A DNA stretch of 64,000 nucleotides from Cydia pomonella (taxonomy: Eukaryota; Arthropoda; Insecta; Lepidoptera; Tortricidae): positions 23,151,888 through 23,215,887 of the forward strand of contig NC_084707.1 of NCBI RefSeq assembly GCF_033807575.1, in the 5' to 3' direction. The translations under genes were made by a program, and so were the position numbers. Below are positions 1 through 10,811 of this stretch, one piece after another (the stretch's first letter is position 1; each line of letters starts with the position of its first letter). The notes below the pieces were generated by a model. It made no database searches and was not told where the DNA came from. It was given only the letters and a program-made list of their open reading frames with translations.

Positions 1-81
1 CCGAGTGTTGCATTGTTACAGGCTTGAGGGATGCAGAATTAGAAAATTATTTAAATCTTATCTTTACCCAGTCAACAATTC

Positions 82-176
82 AGGACATACGGTGCACTTC
101 ATATGCCATTAGCTGGTGAACAACAAAATAGATGTAGGAGGCCAGAGTGTAATAAAAAAAAGAAACTTGATCTCAT
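82..176 (+). pseudogene. Possible C-terminal scrap of a piggyBac-type transposase
   Basis: One frame reads HMPLAGEQQNRCRRPECNKK before a stop. This resembles the start of the cysteine-rich zinc-binding tail (H-x-P ... RC+ ... C) of piggyBac-derived proteins. The later cysteine pairs are missing and no transposase core is upstream, as the window begins here. The match is weak. Confidence 0.25.
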
Positions 177-619
177 CCTTAATAAAGACTAAAGTGCAAT
201 TGTTAAACAAAGTTGAGGCTGATGTGATAATATTTTAGAAGAAAGTACTTTTTGTTGATGTTTAGAATACATAAGTTTAGATTTTTTGTACAACTGTAAT
301 GTACTACCTACCTATACATAAATAAAAATAATTATAAAATATGTATGTTCGTTTTTATTTAATGATTCACAGGTATTTCATTGGTTTATTGCAAATGTAG
401 TGACTAGATAAAATAACAAATATTCACAAAATATAATCCCAGTGACCTAAAAATAGGACAGTTTTTTTTCGAGTAATTTTAAATTAATTTTATTCATAAT
501 ACTTACATTTACAGTACTTAATAAGACTTCAGCTAAAAATATGCCAATTTCAGATTTTATAGCAAGTAGAAGGTCTGGGCCGCTAGTATAAGTACCTAAA
601 ATTAGGCCATTGGGTAGAT
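177..619. other. AT-rich stretch, nothing recognised
   Basis: No coding or repeat signal that I can support. Confidence 0.4.
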
Positions 620-985
620 ATGATAAACGTCCTAAAAATAGCTTGGGCCTTACGAGGATATACGTCCCACGGCCTCCTCTCATGTGTGGGAGGGCTCGGG
701 CTATACTCCCCACGCTAGCCCAATGCGAATTGAGGTCTTCACATACACCTTTGAATTTCTTCGCAGATGTATGCAGGTTTCCTCACGATGTTTTCCTTCA
801 CCGAAAAGCTAGTGGTAAATATCTCCGGCGGCATATAGCCGAGTCCACCACCGCGAGGAATGTTGTGTATATTTCTGTCGAAATACATTATAATGTGTAA
901 TTTTGTATGATTAAAATTGTATCTGACGTGTACCTACCTGTATTGTACCAATAAAGATTATGTTATCTTAATGGCAAAGCATTAT
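620..985 (-). repeat. Dispersed lepidopteran repeat with CCTCACGATGTTTTCCTTCA motif
   Basis: The stretch around 660-830, including the GGTTTCCTCACGATGTTTT block, is one I recognise as recurring in many lepidopteran genes. The ...CCAATAAAGATTATGTTATC end at 940-965 looks like a LINE-style 3' end. Orientation is uncertain. An open frame across it shows no known domain. Confidence 0.4.
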
Positions 986-1198
986 TCCACAACCGAACAG
1001 CACGAAAAAAAAAAGATTTGAAGTTATATACCATTTGGTACCTACATTTCCGTTACTTGCATACATATATACGCGCAGCCTAAATCGTTGAAGATAGGAC
1101 ATAGATATTATAAGATATATTAGTTTGATTTACAAAGGACTTTTAGATATTCGACTCCTAAAGGTGAAAATAGGGTTTAAAGTATTTAACAACTTCTT

Positions 1199-1380
1199 TT
1201 TAATATCACGTTGGCAAACAAGCATAAGTCTTACCCGATGGTAAGCGGTCACCGTAGCCTATGGACGCCTGCTATTCCAGGCGTGTTAAATGCCCGTAGC
1301 CGACCTTTTAAATTCCTGTACACACCTTTTTTGAAGAGCCCCATCCTACTGTAGCCCCTCGGGAACCTGCGCCGGCGAAG
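1199..1380 (-). mobile_element. LINE 3' end (repeat family C, variant with coding tail)
   Basis: In minus orientation it contains a scrap of reverse-transcriptase C-terminus (the FPRGYS-GFFKK region), then the family's GGCAAC...GGAGTTGCAGG...GCTTACCATC...GCTTGTTTGCC 3' UTR. Family C recurs at 4195, 7537, 12940, 20126, 21828, 25565, 32280, 35990 and 39940. Confidence 0.6.
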
Positions 1381-1385
1381 TGCCC

Positions 1386-1800
1386 ATGCTAATATGTAAT
1401 AATTAATATAAAGACTGTCACCTTGTCAGTCAGTAACAACTAGGAAAACTATACTCAACTCTTTCTTTTGAATGGTAGTAATAGCTTAAGTTAGAAATAC
1501 CTAGTGTAATTCTCTCTGTCTATGTTTGAAATGAGACAGTCCCGGACCAAACTATAACATACATAATTATGAACATATTTATAAATGAGCAGGACTCCAG
1601 CCGAATATGCTAGTCCTAAAGTTAGTTTCCGCGGTAAGGACCGGCGCACACTGCCCATGGGAGCCATCCGTCACTGGCAAAATGCGTGCGCTCCTCTTGG
1701 CACCCGCGTCTCTGTCTATTTTATTACAAGCTTTTTATTAACATGCAATTTATTTATTTATATTTATTTATGGACATGTACCTAAGTATGTATGTACGTA
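1386..1800. other. Unassigned sequence
   Basis: The GC-richer block at 1630-1720 may be an old repeat. No gene is seen. Confidence 0.3.
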
Positions 1801-2045
1801 TTTACCTATGTTGCATACGTAAGTCGGTGACAATGCAATATGATGGTACTATCGAGCTGATCTGATGATGGATAGGAGGTGGGCATATGAACTCTGTGAT
1901 AAAACAACGCAACCTAGTTCTGTTTGGGGTTTTTAGAATTGGCTCGATGAGTTTGATTAGTGCCTGTGGAAAGGAAAGTACAGTCAGCGGTAAACGCTTG
2001 TACCGAAAATGATTTTTTTGCCAAAAGCTTGTTGGTTTACAACTT
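1801..2045 (-). repeat. Repeat family D (GATCAGCTCGATGGTAC type), minus copy
   Basis: Shares the blocks GATGGTACnnT...GCATTGTCACC...GACTTA and TTTTTACAAGCTTTTA with plus-strand copies at 5995-6190 and 44755-45065. This looks like the 3' end of a LINE. Confidence 0.6.
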
Positions 2046-2403
2046 TTGTGTTTTGAACACATACTAAGAGAAATCGTCTGAACTAAACTTATTAACTCTG
2101 CATGAAACTAATATCAGTTTCAACAGTTTTTTTTGTATAAATTAATGTCCTTCTTTCCGCTACCTAAAGGTTGTTCGGATAGGCTCTAGTTTTCCATCTG
2201 GATTGGCAGGTTAGGTTTAGTTAGATTAGTACAAAACCTAGTACCTATGCCAATTCTTTGGTTTAGGTTATCAAGCGGACCACACAGTCATAATCCGAAC
2301 AACCCGGCCGCCGTAGTAAAAATCCGAAACAACGCCATGCAGATGATTATAAGGAAAAAGCTGTAAGGGTCGATTTCCCGTAGATATTTTGAATTTAGTT
2401 CTT

Positions 2404-2612
2404 TTTTATGATTCCGTACCCAAGGGGTCAAACGGGACCCTATTACTGAGACTCTGCTGTCCGTCCGTCCGTCCGTCTGTCACCAGAACATCAACACCAG
2501 TTCATGTATCTCATGAACTGTGATAGTTAGCCAGTTGAAATTTCTACAGATTATGTATTTCTGTTGCCGCTATAACAACAAATACTAAAAACAGAATAAA
2601 ATAAATATTTTT
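2404..2612 (-). repeat. Repeat family E (TTCCGTACC/GTCCGTCCG type), partial minus copy
   Basis: Contains the ...GGTGACAGACGGACGGACGG...AGTAATAGGGTCCC...GGGTACGG end in reverse orientation, then TTGTTATAGCGGCAAC. It matches the full plus copy at 59485-59770. Here it runs directly into a 5S rRNA fragment. Confidence 0.65.
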
Positions 2613-2622
2613 CTCCAATCTC

Positions 2623-2688
2623 GAGGTTCTCATCCAATCACCGAAGTTAAGCAACGTCGGGCGGGGTCAGTACTTGGATGGGTGACCG
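2623..2688 (+). pseudogene. Truncated 5S rRNA pseudogene
   Basis: About 66 bases match the central part of 5S rRNA, including the internal promoter region: CCGAAGTTAAGCAACGTCGG, then GTACTTGGATGGGTGACCG. The 5' third and the 3' helix are missing, so it cannot make 5S rRNA. It may be a relic of a 5S-derived SINE or a processed fragment. Confidence 0.75.
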
Positions 2689-2689
2689 T

Positions 2690-3210
2690 TTTTATAGATA
2701 ATAGTACGGATTTTCTACAACATTGTTTGCCAGGGTATGTTGAGTGTACCAAATATTTCTTGTTGTTTTTCGGTCCCGTCCGCCAGATGGAAATAGTATC
2801 ACAGTTTGTTAGATGTACTCTTGCAACATGTTATTATCGTGCATAACAGATGGCTCATAACTGGGTCAAAATTATTTTCGTTGTTTTTTTTGGCCCCAAA
2901 AACTGTAACGGAGTGGATCTTTTTGTATAAGATGAAATTTTGTTTTAAATTTTTCTCATGTAAAACATAATCTACAGTTAGAAAGACATACAATCACACT
3001 CGACTTTCTTATTTATTTGATAGAAGACATAGATACGAGTACAAGCGTGACAAAATGGTCAGAAACAAGACCATGAAAAGAATTTTGACCCAACTAATTA
3101 TAAAAACGCATGTTTGGTTAAATTCATCTCTCGTGTACCATGATTATTTTTTTAAATACATAATTTGCTCGTACACGGAACCGCGTCCGCATACGGGCGC
3201 TAAAATATCA
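2690..3210. other. AT-rich stretch, nothing recognised
   Basis: No gene, RNA or clear repeat boundary. Confidence 0.35.
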
Positions 3211-3216
3211 CAAAAC

Positions 3217-3373
3217 CAGTACCCCTAATGTAAATTTATTCGATAGCGAAACGTGACGTACGCGTTTGCGTCAAGTCTAATTTTGTATGGGATTTAGAAA
3301 CAGCGCGCCAAGCGGGACGTTTTGGTAACTCTAAATCCCATACAAAATCAGACTAAACGCAAACGCGTACAGC
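3217..3373. mobile_element. Palindromic MITE, family A (CCCCTAGTGTAAATTTATTC), right end lost
   Basis: The left arm is complete. The right arm stops within the AAACGCGTAC block, losing the terminal part. The full family is about 185 bp: two inverted arms around a short GGAAACTC-type centre (see 49177-49362 and 60740-60922). Confidence 0.8.
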
Positions 3374-3374
3374 A

Positions 3375-4190
3375 CAGGATTTAATTTGAATAATTAAAGT
3401 GACCATGTAACCGTGGCAACGAGAGACAACAAAGTACCAAGTAGAACAAACTACGAAAATGGCGGCTGGAGAGGACGGGTCTCTTTAATTGAGCTTGGCG
3501 ACTTGGTTCACAACAGTGATTTAAAATATTTACATATTCGCTACAAATAGAACATAGGGACAGCTGGAGGGTTAAAGTGACTTATTACATCAACTCTAGT
3601 CCTTACACCCTGGCGACTTGGCGAGTCACAGGAAAAACTTAAATTCAAATTTATTCCATAGTTTTCTAATAAAAATAGGATCAAGGAGTAGACAGTGGCT
3701 TGGTAGAAAAAAAAAGCCGGGTACAGTACCTCACTCAACCTTTTTCAACGCGATAGAGGCTATACTTAGGGAAATGAGCCACTGTTCGAGCTGAGCCACT
3801 GTTTCCAACTTGACCCTACATCAGTAAGTACCTAATTAAACTTTTTAAGTAAAGAATCAAATATTTAATTATTAACAACGAAAAATTAACAAAACTAAAA
3901 AAAAATTAATTTTATTCTAAGTCCTCTACTTATAAATACCAATTCTGCCAAACCATTTATTTTTAACTTCAAACTTATAAAAACATTCAACATCCAATCC
4001 GTTTTTACAAATAAAATGGCATAAAAAGTTCCACTACACGAAATATTTGTTCAAAAGTCTTCACGTGTAAATCTTTTTAATTAAAACGCAGCAATTTTCC
4101 AACTATTTCATTTTTGTCGCTGTTTGCTCAAAGTTGGACATTCACGTAAAATGGGAAAAACGGTTAAGGGCTGGACAATCTCTTTTTTAC
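3375..4190. other. Unassigned AT-rich sequence
   Basis: The open frame on the minus strand at 3541-3738 shows no domain. I see no gene. Confidence 0.35.
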
Positions 4191-4194
4191 GTAC

Positions 4195-4548
4195 CGAGTA
4201 CGTCCTTAAACTACGTCAAAAACAGAGGTATGAGCATTGTGAATGTCATCTCGCTTTGTGTGGTAGGGCACAGCCAGTGGATGTCATTCCAGATCTAGAG
4301 CAGAGCCCAACTGGAAAAGTACCTCCACCTTACAGAAAACAGCAGCCAAATAACACTAGGCCCTGCTCATAGTGTTGTGTTCCTTCCGGTGAGTAAGGTT
4401 GCCAGAGCTCAACGAGGGGGGACTGGTTTAGGGTCGGCAACGCGCATGTAACTCCTCTGGAGTTGCAGGCGTACATAGGCTATGGAGACTTACCATCAGG
4501 CGGGCCGGATGCTTGTTTGCCACCGACGTAGTATAAAAAAAAACCAGA
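4195..4548 (+). mobile_element. LINE 3' end, family C, long copy with A-tail
   Basis: One of the fullest family C copies. It runs from GTACGTCCTTAAACTACGTC through GTGTGGTAGGGCACAGC, CCAGATCTAGAGCAGAGCCC and GGTAAGGTTGCC-type blocks to GTTTGCCACCGACGTAGTAT and an A9 tail. The tail sets the orientation. Confidence 0.65.
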
Positions 4549-4571
4549 TCTTTGTTAATCAGGACCAGTAA

Positions 4572-4835
4572 AGGATGACTCACGTTGGAACGGTCCGGGT
4601 CCCGGCCGTGGCGTTCTGCACTTCGTTTTCTATGACGGGTGGTTAGTGATCACGTGATGCTTTCCCCAGAAAACGAAGTTGTGGATGTCTCAGCCTAGAC
4701 CCCGACCGTCCTAGCGTGAGTAATCCGGATGGGCCGGGGCTTAGGCGTCCGACAAGACATCTAAGACGGCGCTTTCCAAAGAAAATGAAGCGCCGGAAGC
4801 TCCGGCCTGGCCCCGGCCCGGTCTAGTGTGAGCCA
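4572..4835. mobile_element. Palindromic MITE, family B (GACTCACGTTgGAACGGTCC), 1.5 copies
   Basis: 4572-4726 is a complete foldback; its end GACCGTCCTAGCGTGAGTAA is the inverse of its start. 4727-4835 is a second, diverged copy ending GGCCCGGTCTAGTGTGAG. The central CACTTCGTTTTCTAT / GAAAACGAAG stem is shared with copies at 14002 and 16237. Confidence 0.7.
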
Positions 4836-4839
4836 ACCT

Positions 4840-5990
4840 TTGGTAGACCAATGCTATGACATATATTGTTGGGCCTACAGTTTTCAGTGAGGGAGATATT
4901 GGGAGCGTGCACGACTGTCACGCAACCTAGTGTCCGCAAGTCTAGGGGAAAACGTCAATTCACTACATCTTATAAAACTACTCCAAAACTAAAAACTACT
5001 GAACGGATTTTCAAACGACTTTCATCTATCAATAGAGTGATTCTTGAGGAAGGCTTAGGTTTATAACCTGTTTAGGTTTTGTGTAAATTGGTTGAAATAT
5101 AACGATGTTGTCGGAAAAAATCACGCTGGCTAGGAGCTTTAATCGCAAACGCTGCCTAATCCGTTTGAGCGTGGTTTGAGCTATAACAACACAATGTATG
5201 GTGGGGTTGTTTCTCATTTATAGGTCTACAAAAAAGTCCGCGATGTTAAATGTCTAGCTTTTAAGGATAACTTACTATACGTATTCGTAACTTCTAGAAA
5301 AAGATCACGTAATACGTGGCATTTGCAAAGCTATTTACATGGATACATTACTAACAATTATCAAAATAAATACGTTAGTTATATTAAGCATTTCATACAG
5401 ATTACAAAGATCCCTTACACCATACAATTTAAATGAATATTTCAGGAGTAATCGTAAATCAAAGTTTCATTTCGAGCCATATAATTGTACGAAATGTTAA
5501 AGACGCTATCCGCAGTTAGTTCAAATTTTTACCACCTTATGCGCTGGGATCGCTTTACTTACCCCCACCCCACCATGCACTTCGCACGGTCCCAATACTT
5601 CCCCGTATGATTGTTCGAAATAAGATAATAACATAAACAAATTATCTTTCACAGTTGAAATTTATCTCATTTCATGCCCCGGAGACATTTCCACATTAAT
5701 GTATAATTTGTTTAATTCCATTAAAATTTCGTAAGTCCCTCGTGGACAATTATAGCGATAATTAAATAATTTTATTAATTAATTGATAATAAATGAGTTC
5801 AGCCACGACTGAATTGGAACAGTGATTGGATAAAGTATGCATGTTTATTTGTATATAATTATGTATGTTAACATTTTATTAATGGAATTGTTTTATTTGA
5901 ATAACGTATACAATTATATAGACACGTTAATAAAAATAGACTATAAATAAACTTAAAATTAATGATTACTTTAAACTGTACAAAGGCAAA
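4840..5990. other. AT-rich stretch, nothing recognised
   Basis: Two short open frames overlap here on opposite strands (4866-5066 and 5029-5217) with no recognisable product. Confidence 0.4.
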
Positions 5991-5994
5991 CATC

Positions 5995-6190
5995 TCTTAT
6001 ATATCCACCTCCTGTCTCCATCATTAGATCAGCTCGATGGTACTGTAATATTGCATTATCACCCGACTTATATATGTATGCACATTTTCAGCTCATTGGA
6101 AATCGGGATCTAATTTAGCGTCCAAGATTTGACACTAACAAAATAACATTCATACAGGGTAAGTTAAATAAAAGCTTGTAAAAATAGAAT
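5995..6190 (+). repeat. Repeat family D, plus copy
   Basis: TCATTAGATCAGCTCGATGG through GCATTATCACCCGACTTATA to AAAGCTTGTAAAAATAG. Same family as 1801-2045 and 44755-45065. Confidence 0.65.
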
Positions 6191-6194
6191 TCTC

Positions 6195-6695
6195 TCATGT
6201 CAACATTTTAAATTGTCACACTTTGCCCAAGACTGCTGCCTCAACTGACCTCGTTAGACTTGAACCAAACTTAACTATTTAAAATTCATTTATTCCAAAT
6301 TATGAACAAAGTCCAGTAATAAAACAGACGTCATAAATAACCCAGAGAAAATACTTTAATTCAGCATCAACCTATCTATTTAGAAAAACACAAATCTCGT
6401 CTTAGAAATAAATTCTGACATAACTTGGAACCTACATTTGTACTCATTGTATGTAACCTTGGACTAGAGTAAAGCTGGTTACCTTGATTAAGGCCGGTAA
6501 GTGTGGTTACAGATAGCACAGAAGTAACACTGTAATGCTCATATTTAAAATTCAAATCGGTCTGCTCTCGACGGATATTATTATCACCTACCTTGATGAA
6601 ATGAGTGGAATACAATATTATGGTCTGAATATCGCAATATTATTATTTGTCTGCGGTTTAATAGCATGACTTTCATATTAAAAATAAATGTGAAA
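6195..6695. other. AT-rich stretch, nothing recognised
   Basis: The minus-strand open frame at 6376-6615 shows no domain or signal peptide. Confidence 0.35.
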
Positions 6696-6699
6696 GTAG

Positions 6700-7175
6700 T
6701 TTTTGAAGTCAGTAGTAACCATACTTTAGATTTTATTCATACCTAAAAACCTCGATTTCGTCGCTGGCTCACTCACTGATGATCATCAAAACCCTTAAGA
6801 AGCTGAAATTTGGTATGTAAGATAGTATTAATACACAAACAACAAAAAAACACTAAAACTTGACATTTTTTGCCTCTACGGGGGTGAAAAGGGGGGTGGA
6901 ATTTAGTATCGTATCAATAACCGCTGAACTGTACCCCTAGTGTAAATTTATTCGATAGCGAAACTTGACGTACGCGTTTGCGTTAAGTCTCATTTTATAT
7001 GGGTTTTAGAAACAGCGCGCCAAGCGGGACGTTTTGGAAACTCAAAATCCCAAAATATATACACTGGGGGCTCTGATTTAGTTGAAATTTGGTATGTAGT
7101 GTAGTTTTTATTATGTGGAAAGTTATAGAACAGTTTACAACCCCAAAATCACCCGGTATGGATGAAAAGTTTCTT
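6700..7175. repeat. Dispersed repeat (CACTCACTGAT...GAAATTTGGTATGTA) interrupted by a family A MITE
   Basis: The 'TCACTCACTGATGATCATCA ... AGCTGAAATTTGGTATGTA' motif occurs again at 34110-34200. A second GTTGAAATTTGGTATGTAG at 7080 follows the MITE, so the MITE probably landed inside or between such repeats. Confidence 0.45.
6933..7068. mobile_element. Palindromic MITE family A, right arm internally deleted
   Basis: Left arm intact to GGAAACTCAAAATCCC. Most of the right arm is deleted, then a remnant of the right terminus (TATACACTGGGGG) follows. Confidence 0.75.
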
Positions 7176-7536
7176 CAAACAAAACGTCACTTTTGACACT
7201 GACATGTTCAATCCATATCGTATCATTATAAAAGTTCGAAGGCCGATACTCCTTTAATGCCATTGTTATAATTTGCACAATTTATGAAAAGTCATAAGAA
7301 ATGTTTTATAAAATACTGCTGTAGCGAGGCAGATAAATCAATTTTCAAACTTAATTTAAAATACAGCTAAAATACTCGCGCAGAATAGAAAGGACGGCAG
7401 TAGCGTCAGCATAGCAGATAGAATTGCATGTTTACATTTGGGTCAAATAAGAAAACTTAATAATAAACTTAAATAAAATAAAAACACTACTGAAGTTAAT
7501 GATTTTGAAAAAAATATTATACTTTGTAATATTTTT

Positions 7537-7705
7537 TCTAAAATCCCCGCCTGATGGTAAGCAGTCTCCGTAGCCTATGTACGCCTGCAACTTTAGAGGA
7601 TTTCGAGCACCCTCGTTGAGCTCTGGCAACCTTACTCACCGGCAGGAGCACAACACTATGTACTGATAGTTTTACCTACCTACTGGGTCTAGCGTTATTT
7701 GGCTG
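7537..7705 (-). mobile_element. LINE 3' end, family C, minus copy
   Basis: GCCTGATGGTAAGCAGTCTC, CCTCGTTGAGCTCTGGCAAC and TTATTTGGCTGCAGTTTCC blocks in reverse orientation to 4195-4548. The first part lacks the usual GTTTGCCACCGACG end. Confidence 0.6.
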
Positions 7706-7894
7706 CAGTTTCCTGTAAGGGTGTATATTTCTATAGTACAAATTTTAATATGCAATAAATTCGTGTTCTTCCTCACTCTCACTGAGTATGAGAATTAACT
7801 AATCTAATCTGTAACCATAAACTGTAATAATAACTGCAGATTATTGCATATCTTATGTTAATCAAATTGTGACGTGTAATATAATATTATAATA

Positions 7895-8120
7895 GTACAT
7901 TACGATACAAGTGCGAAAAATAGGAAATTCGAAACGAGTGGCGATAAATTAAGACACGACCGAAGGGAGTGTTTTAAATCGACACGAGTTGCGAATTGCC
8001 TATTCGCACATGTATCGTACAACGTTTTACAGTACATATGGCCCTTTAAATGTTCGACACAGTAACGTAATATTCTAATCTTCGCACTAGTGCTATAAAG
8101 TAGCACCATATGTACTGTAA
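7895..8120 (+). mobile_element. 230-bp double foldback (family F)
   Basis: Two palindromes joined head to tail. The first runs from TACGATACAAGTGCGAAAAA to its inverse ending TTCGCACATGTATCGTA. The second lies between ACAGTACATATGG and CCATATGTACTGT. Other copies: 17398-17624 (minus), 19624-19850, 35174-35310 (partial), 46037-46262. No coding capacity. Confidence 0.8.
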
Positions 8121-8124
8121 ATAA

Positions 8125-8885
8125 ATGAGTATGTGAACGTGAGCGAGGTGGAGGTGGTACCCGGGATCGTAGATATCATGTTTTTTTTTTAATTTTATTT
8201 TTTGTGCGAGTTTTTTTTAATAATCACTGAGTTGCCTTGCCTCAAGCATAATATTGCTCATTTTAAGAAATAATTTTCATATATTTAGCTTTTGTGCACA
8301 ATTTATTATGATTTTTAGAATGCATTTTTGACATAGGTATGTTCGTGATTTTTTTTCTATCGAGGACAGAAAAAGAAAGGAGTAAGAGGAGGGGGAGGAC
8401 TCAGGATTCGAATCGCTGAAATCCCTAGAGAAAGGCGTCACGATTGCTAATTAAACATATGGCAGCCACATTGAGAACTAAAAAGCGCTATGACTTTTAT
8501 TCGTTCTCTGAAACTTGCATCTTAATGTGTCAGTACGATAACACTCCCATTCCAGTACCACAAATTGGCACTTGACGTTTATATATCCGACGACGTAAAC
8601 TTGATCGCAGTTGATCTCACTCGCACTGATGTATTGGTGCGATAGAGAGGGAATGCGATCGAATTCACGCAGTCGGGAACGTAAAAAAGTGTAACAACTT
8701 TTAATAAAATGACCGATTTGCTATCGGTCCACAGGTAGAAACATGGCGTTATTCAATTTTATCACACTGATATTAAGTACCGCCACTTCACGCCATCTTC
8801 ATTCCTCAGGCGTACTAAATGGTAACTAGGTGAGTAGGTGACTTTCGAACGTTTTTAAAATATTTTATTAGGCACACTTTGAATT
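8125..8885. other. Unassigned sequence
   Basis: T-rich runs at 8180-8215 and a purine-rich run at 8360-8400. No gene seen. Confidence 0.35.
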
Positions 8886-8886
8886 G

Positions 8887-9812
8887 CATTTTATAAACCC
8901 TTGCGCATAGTAAACAGATTGAGATATAATATATATGGATTACTAATATGTTGCAGAAAATTTATTGTCATATTGTACCTTCGCATAACAACCCTTGGCA
9001 GAATCATCATTTCGCAGAATTACTTTTTGCATAAATTTGTTGGCTTACTATTATTTCGCTCAATTTTCTTAAGCAGAATAATGCAATAGCATAATGTTAA
9101 TTTGAATAATAATCCTGTAACCGAATAATGGTTTAGCCGAAAATTGTGTCGCATACGACTTACTTGGCATACTGTTATATCGCACAATTTTCTTAGACAC
9201 ACTGTTATATCGCAATTTTTTTAAGCATTTGGCATAATGTTGATGAGAATAATAATTAATTTTGGATACCCGATTCCGCTAATTGCAATTAAAATATTTC
9301 TGAAGGCAGTTCCTATTGAGTAGTTCTTATTTTGAAGGGTCGCAGTTCTAACCTAACCGAACCTACAGTTCTGGCAGTTCTTATTTTGTAGGGGTTGCTG
9401 TTTAAACCTAACCTAACCTACAGTTCTGGCAGCAGTTCTTATTTTGTAGGGGTCTCTGTTCAAACCTAACCTACAGTTCTGGCAGCAGTTCCTTTTGTAT
9501 AGGGGTCGCAGGATTTATTCTGCTGCATAAAATTCTGCGAAATTAAAGTCGGCGATAATAACAGTATGCCATTACAAATTCGGTGAAATGTAATTTATGC
9601 TACATGAAATTCTGCGAAAGAAAATCTACGATCTTATTATTCTGCTATTCAATATTCTGCCAAATGAATGTTATGCGACATGACAGTTATGCTAATTATA
9701 CAATTATGCAAAAGGATCATTCGGTTAAAAATGTTTCTGCGAAAACTGCTATGCGAAGTGTATTTCGGACAATCGATATTATGCAAGATAAAGGGAAGCC
9801 AATATATATATA
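8887..9812. repeat. Inverted array of degenerate GCATAAT/GCAGAAT motifs around a 60-bp tandem repeat
   Basis: From about 8900 to 9240 the motifs (T)CGCATAA, GGCATAATG and TCGCAGAAT recur every 15-25 bases. From about 9515 to 9790 the same motifs occur inverted (ATTCTGCGAAA, TTATGC). Between them, 9306-9505 is about four copies of a unit with GGCAGCAGTTCTTATTTTGT and CCTAACCTAACCTA. The whole is a loose foldback. A chance open frame at 9583-9813 lies in it. Confidence 0.6.
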
Positions 9813-9814
9813 GC

Positions 9815-10245
9815 GACTAGGCTAGGAAAAGGACGGATTGAATTGTGACAGTAATGCGACGGCAAAGTCACTCATTTTATAAGCAAATTGATAGTATACA
9901 GCGCCCGCGTTAAGGTCGCGGCAGTATTTCCCTACCTGTATCCGCGTATCTGTATCTGTGTGTGTGTTTGTAATATTTGTAAAAATTAGTTATTTGTTTC
10001 AAAGTTTAGAAGACAAGAAGGAAAAATAAGACAACCAACAATTACTGCAATAATTTTACTCTGTCGATGAAACCCAGAATAATAATAATTAAAACATCAC
10101 ATACAGTTAATTGCTATTCCTTCAAACCAAATATCTCAGGTTTTTTGAAAAAAAAAACCGTGATTGAGCTTGACAGTCGCAAAAACAGTATATTTTAATA
10201 CTTACTGTTATTATGAACTACTTAATACACTGGAAGATGGAAAAT
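9815..10245. other. Unassigned AT-rich sequence
   Basis: No gene or repeat that I can name. Confidence 0.3.
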
Positions 10246-10250
10246 AAAAG

Positions 10251-10406
10251 TAAATTAATTTTGTATCCAGTAAAACCGTCTGCAAACGATGCTATTAAGC
10301 TTAGAAATGAATGAAAACTGGAGACATTTTTATTATTTCAATTTTATTTTTTAAACTTAATAGTATCGTTAGCAGACGTTTCTGCTTGATGCAAAATTAA
10401 TTTAGT
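10251..10406. mobile_element. Palindromic MITE downstream of the lectin gene
   Basis: TAAATTAATTTTGTATCCAG...CGTCTGCAAACGATGCTATT returns inverted as AATAGTATCGTTAGCAGACG...GATGCAAAATTAATTTA. Arms are about 55 bp around a short AT-rich centre. Confidence 0.7.
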
Positions 10407-10544
10407 ATGAGATAGCGCATCGTTATTGGTGAACTTCCAATTTCTAATATGGCTTAGAACTCCGATAGTCGTTTAAGAAGTGTAACAGTCTTACGGTAGA
10501 TGTCGCTAGGTTGCCTTTACCAATATTGTAGAATTTTTTTCTTT

Positions 10545-10625
10545 GTTGGGTGAGGCCTTGGTAGCTCAGATGGCTGAGATCGGGCTAGCGATCCAGCTCA
10601 CCCAAGACAGAATGTTTTACAACTT
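10545..10625 (+). repeat. Possible tRNA-like SINE scrap
   Basis: CCTTGGTAGCTCAGATGGCT resembles a tRNA D-arm/A box. No B box can be identified, so this is tentative. Confidence 0.3.
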
Positions 10626-10629
10626 TTAA

Positions 10630-10635
10630 TTTATT
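10630..10635 (-). promoter_or_regulatory. Poly(A) signal of the lectin gene
   Basis: AATAAA on the minus strand, 13 bases past the lectin stop codon. This implies a very short 3' UTR. It is the first canonical signal downstream. Confidence 0.6.
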
Positions 10636-10647
10636 TCTAAGCTTAAA

Positions 10648-10811
10648 TTACAGAGTAATCTCGCAAATGAATGGGTATGAGTATCCGTAGCAAGGGCAGT
10701 CGTTGAGTCGACCGTCTCTAAAGATGGAGCCACAGTTCTCGGTCCATCCATGCGCGTTATTGGGCTCTCCTGCCGACCATCCCTGGAATCCTGCTGCGGC
10801 GAGAGTGTCAC
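10648..10811 (-). CDS. Lectin exon 6: C-terminal half of CRD2 with EPN motif and stop
   Basis: It encodes residues 247-300 and TAA (10650-10648). WSAGEPNN (258-265) holds the EPN mannose-type motif. The next Ca/sugar site reads L-N-D-C-P-C (282-287), keeping N and D but replacing the usual W. C296 near the end closes the domain. The acceptor is TTAACAG. Confidence 0.9.

Noticed and set aside
9306..9505. CCTAACCTAACCTA blocks as a telomere or subtelomere
   Set aside because: Only two to three CCTAA units occur in each 60-bp repeat, surrounded by interstitial repeats; it is not a telomeric tract.
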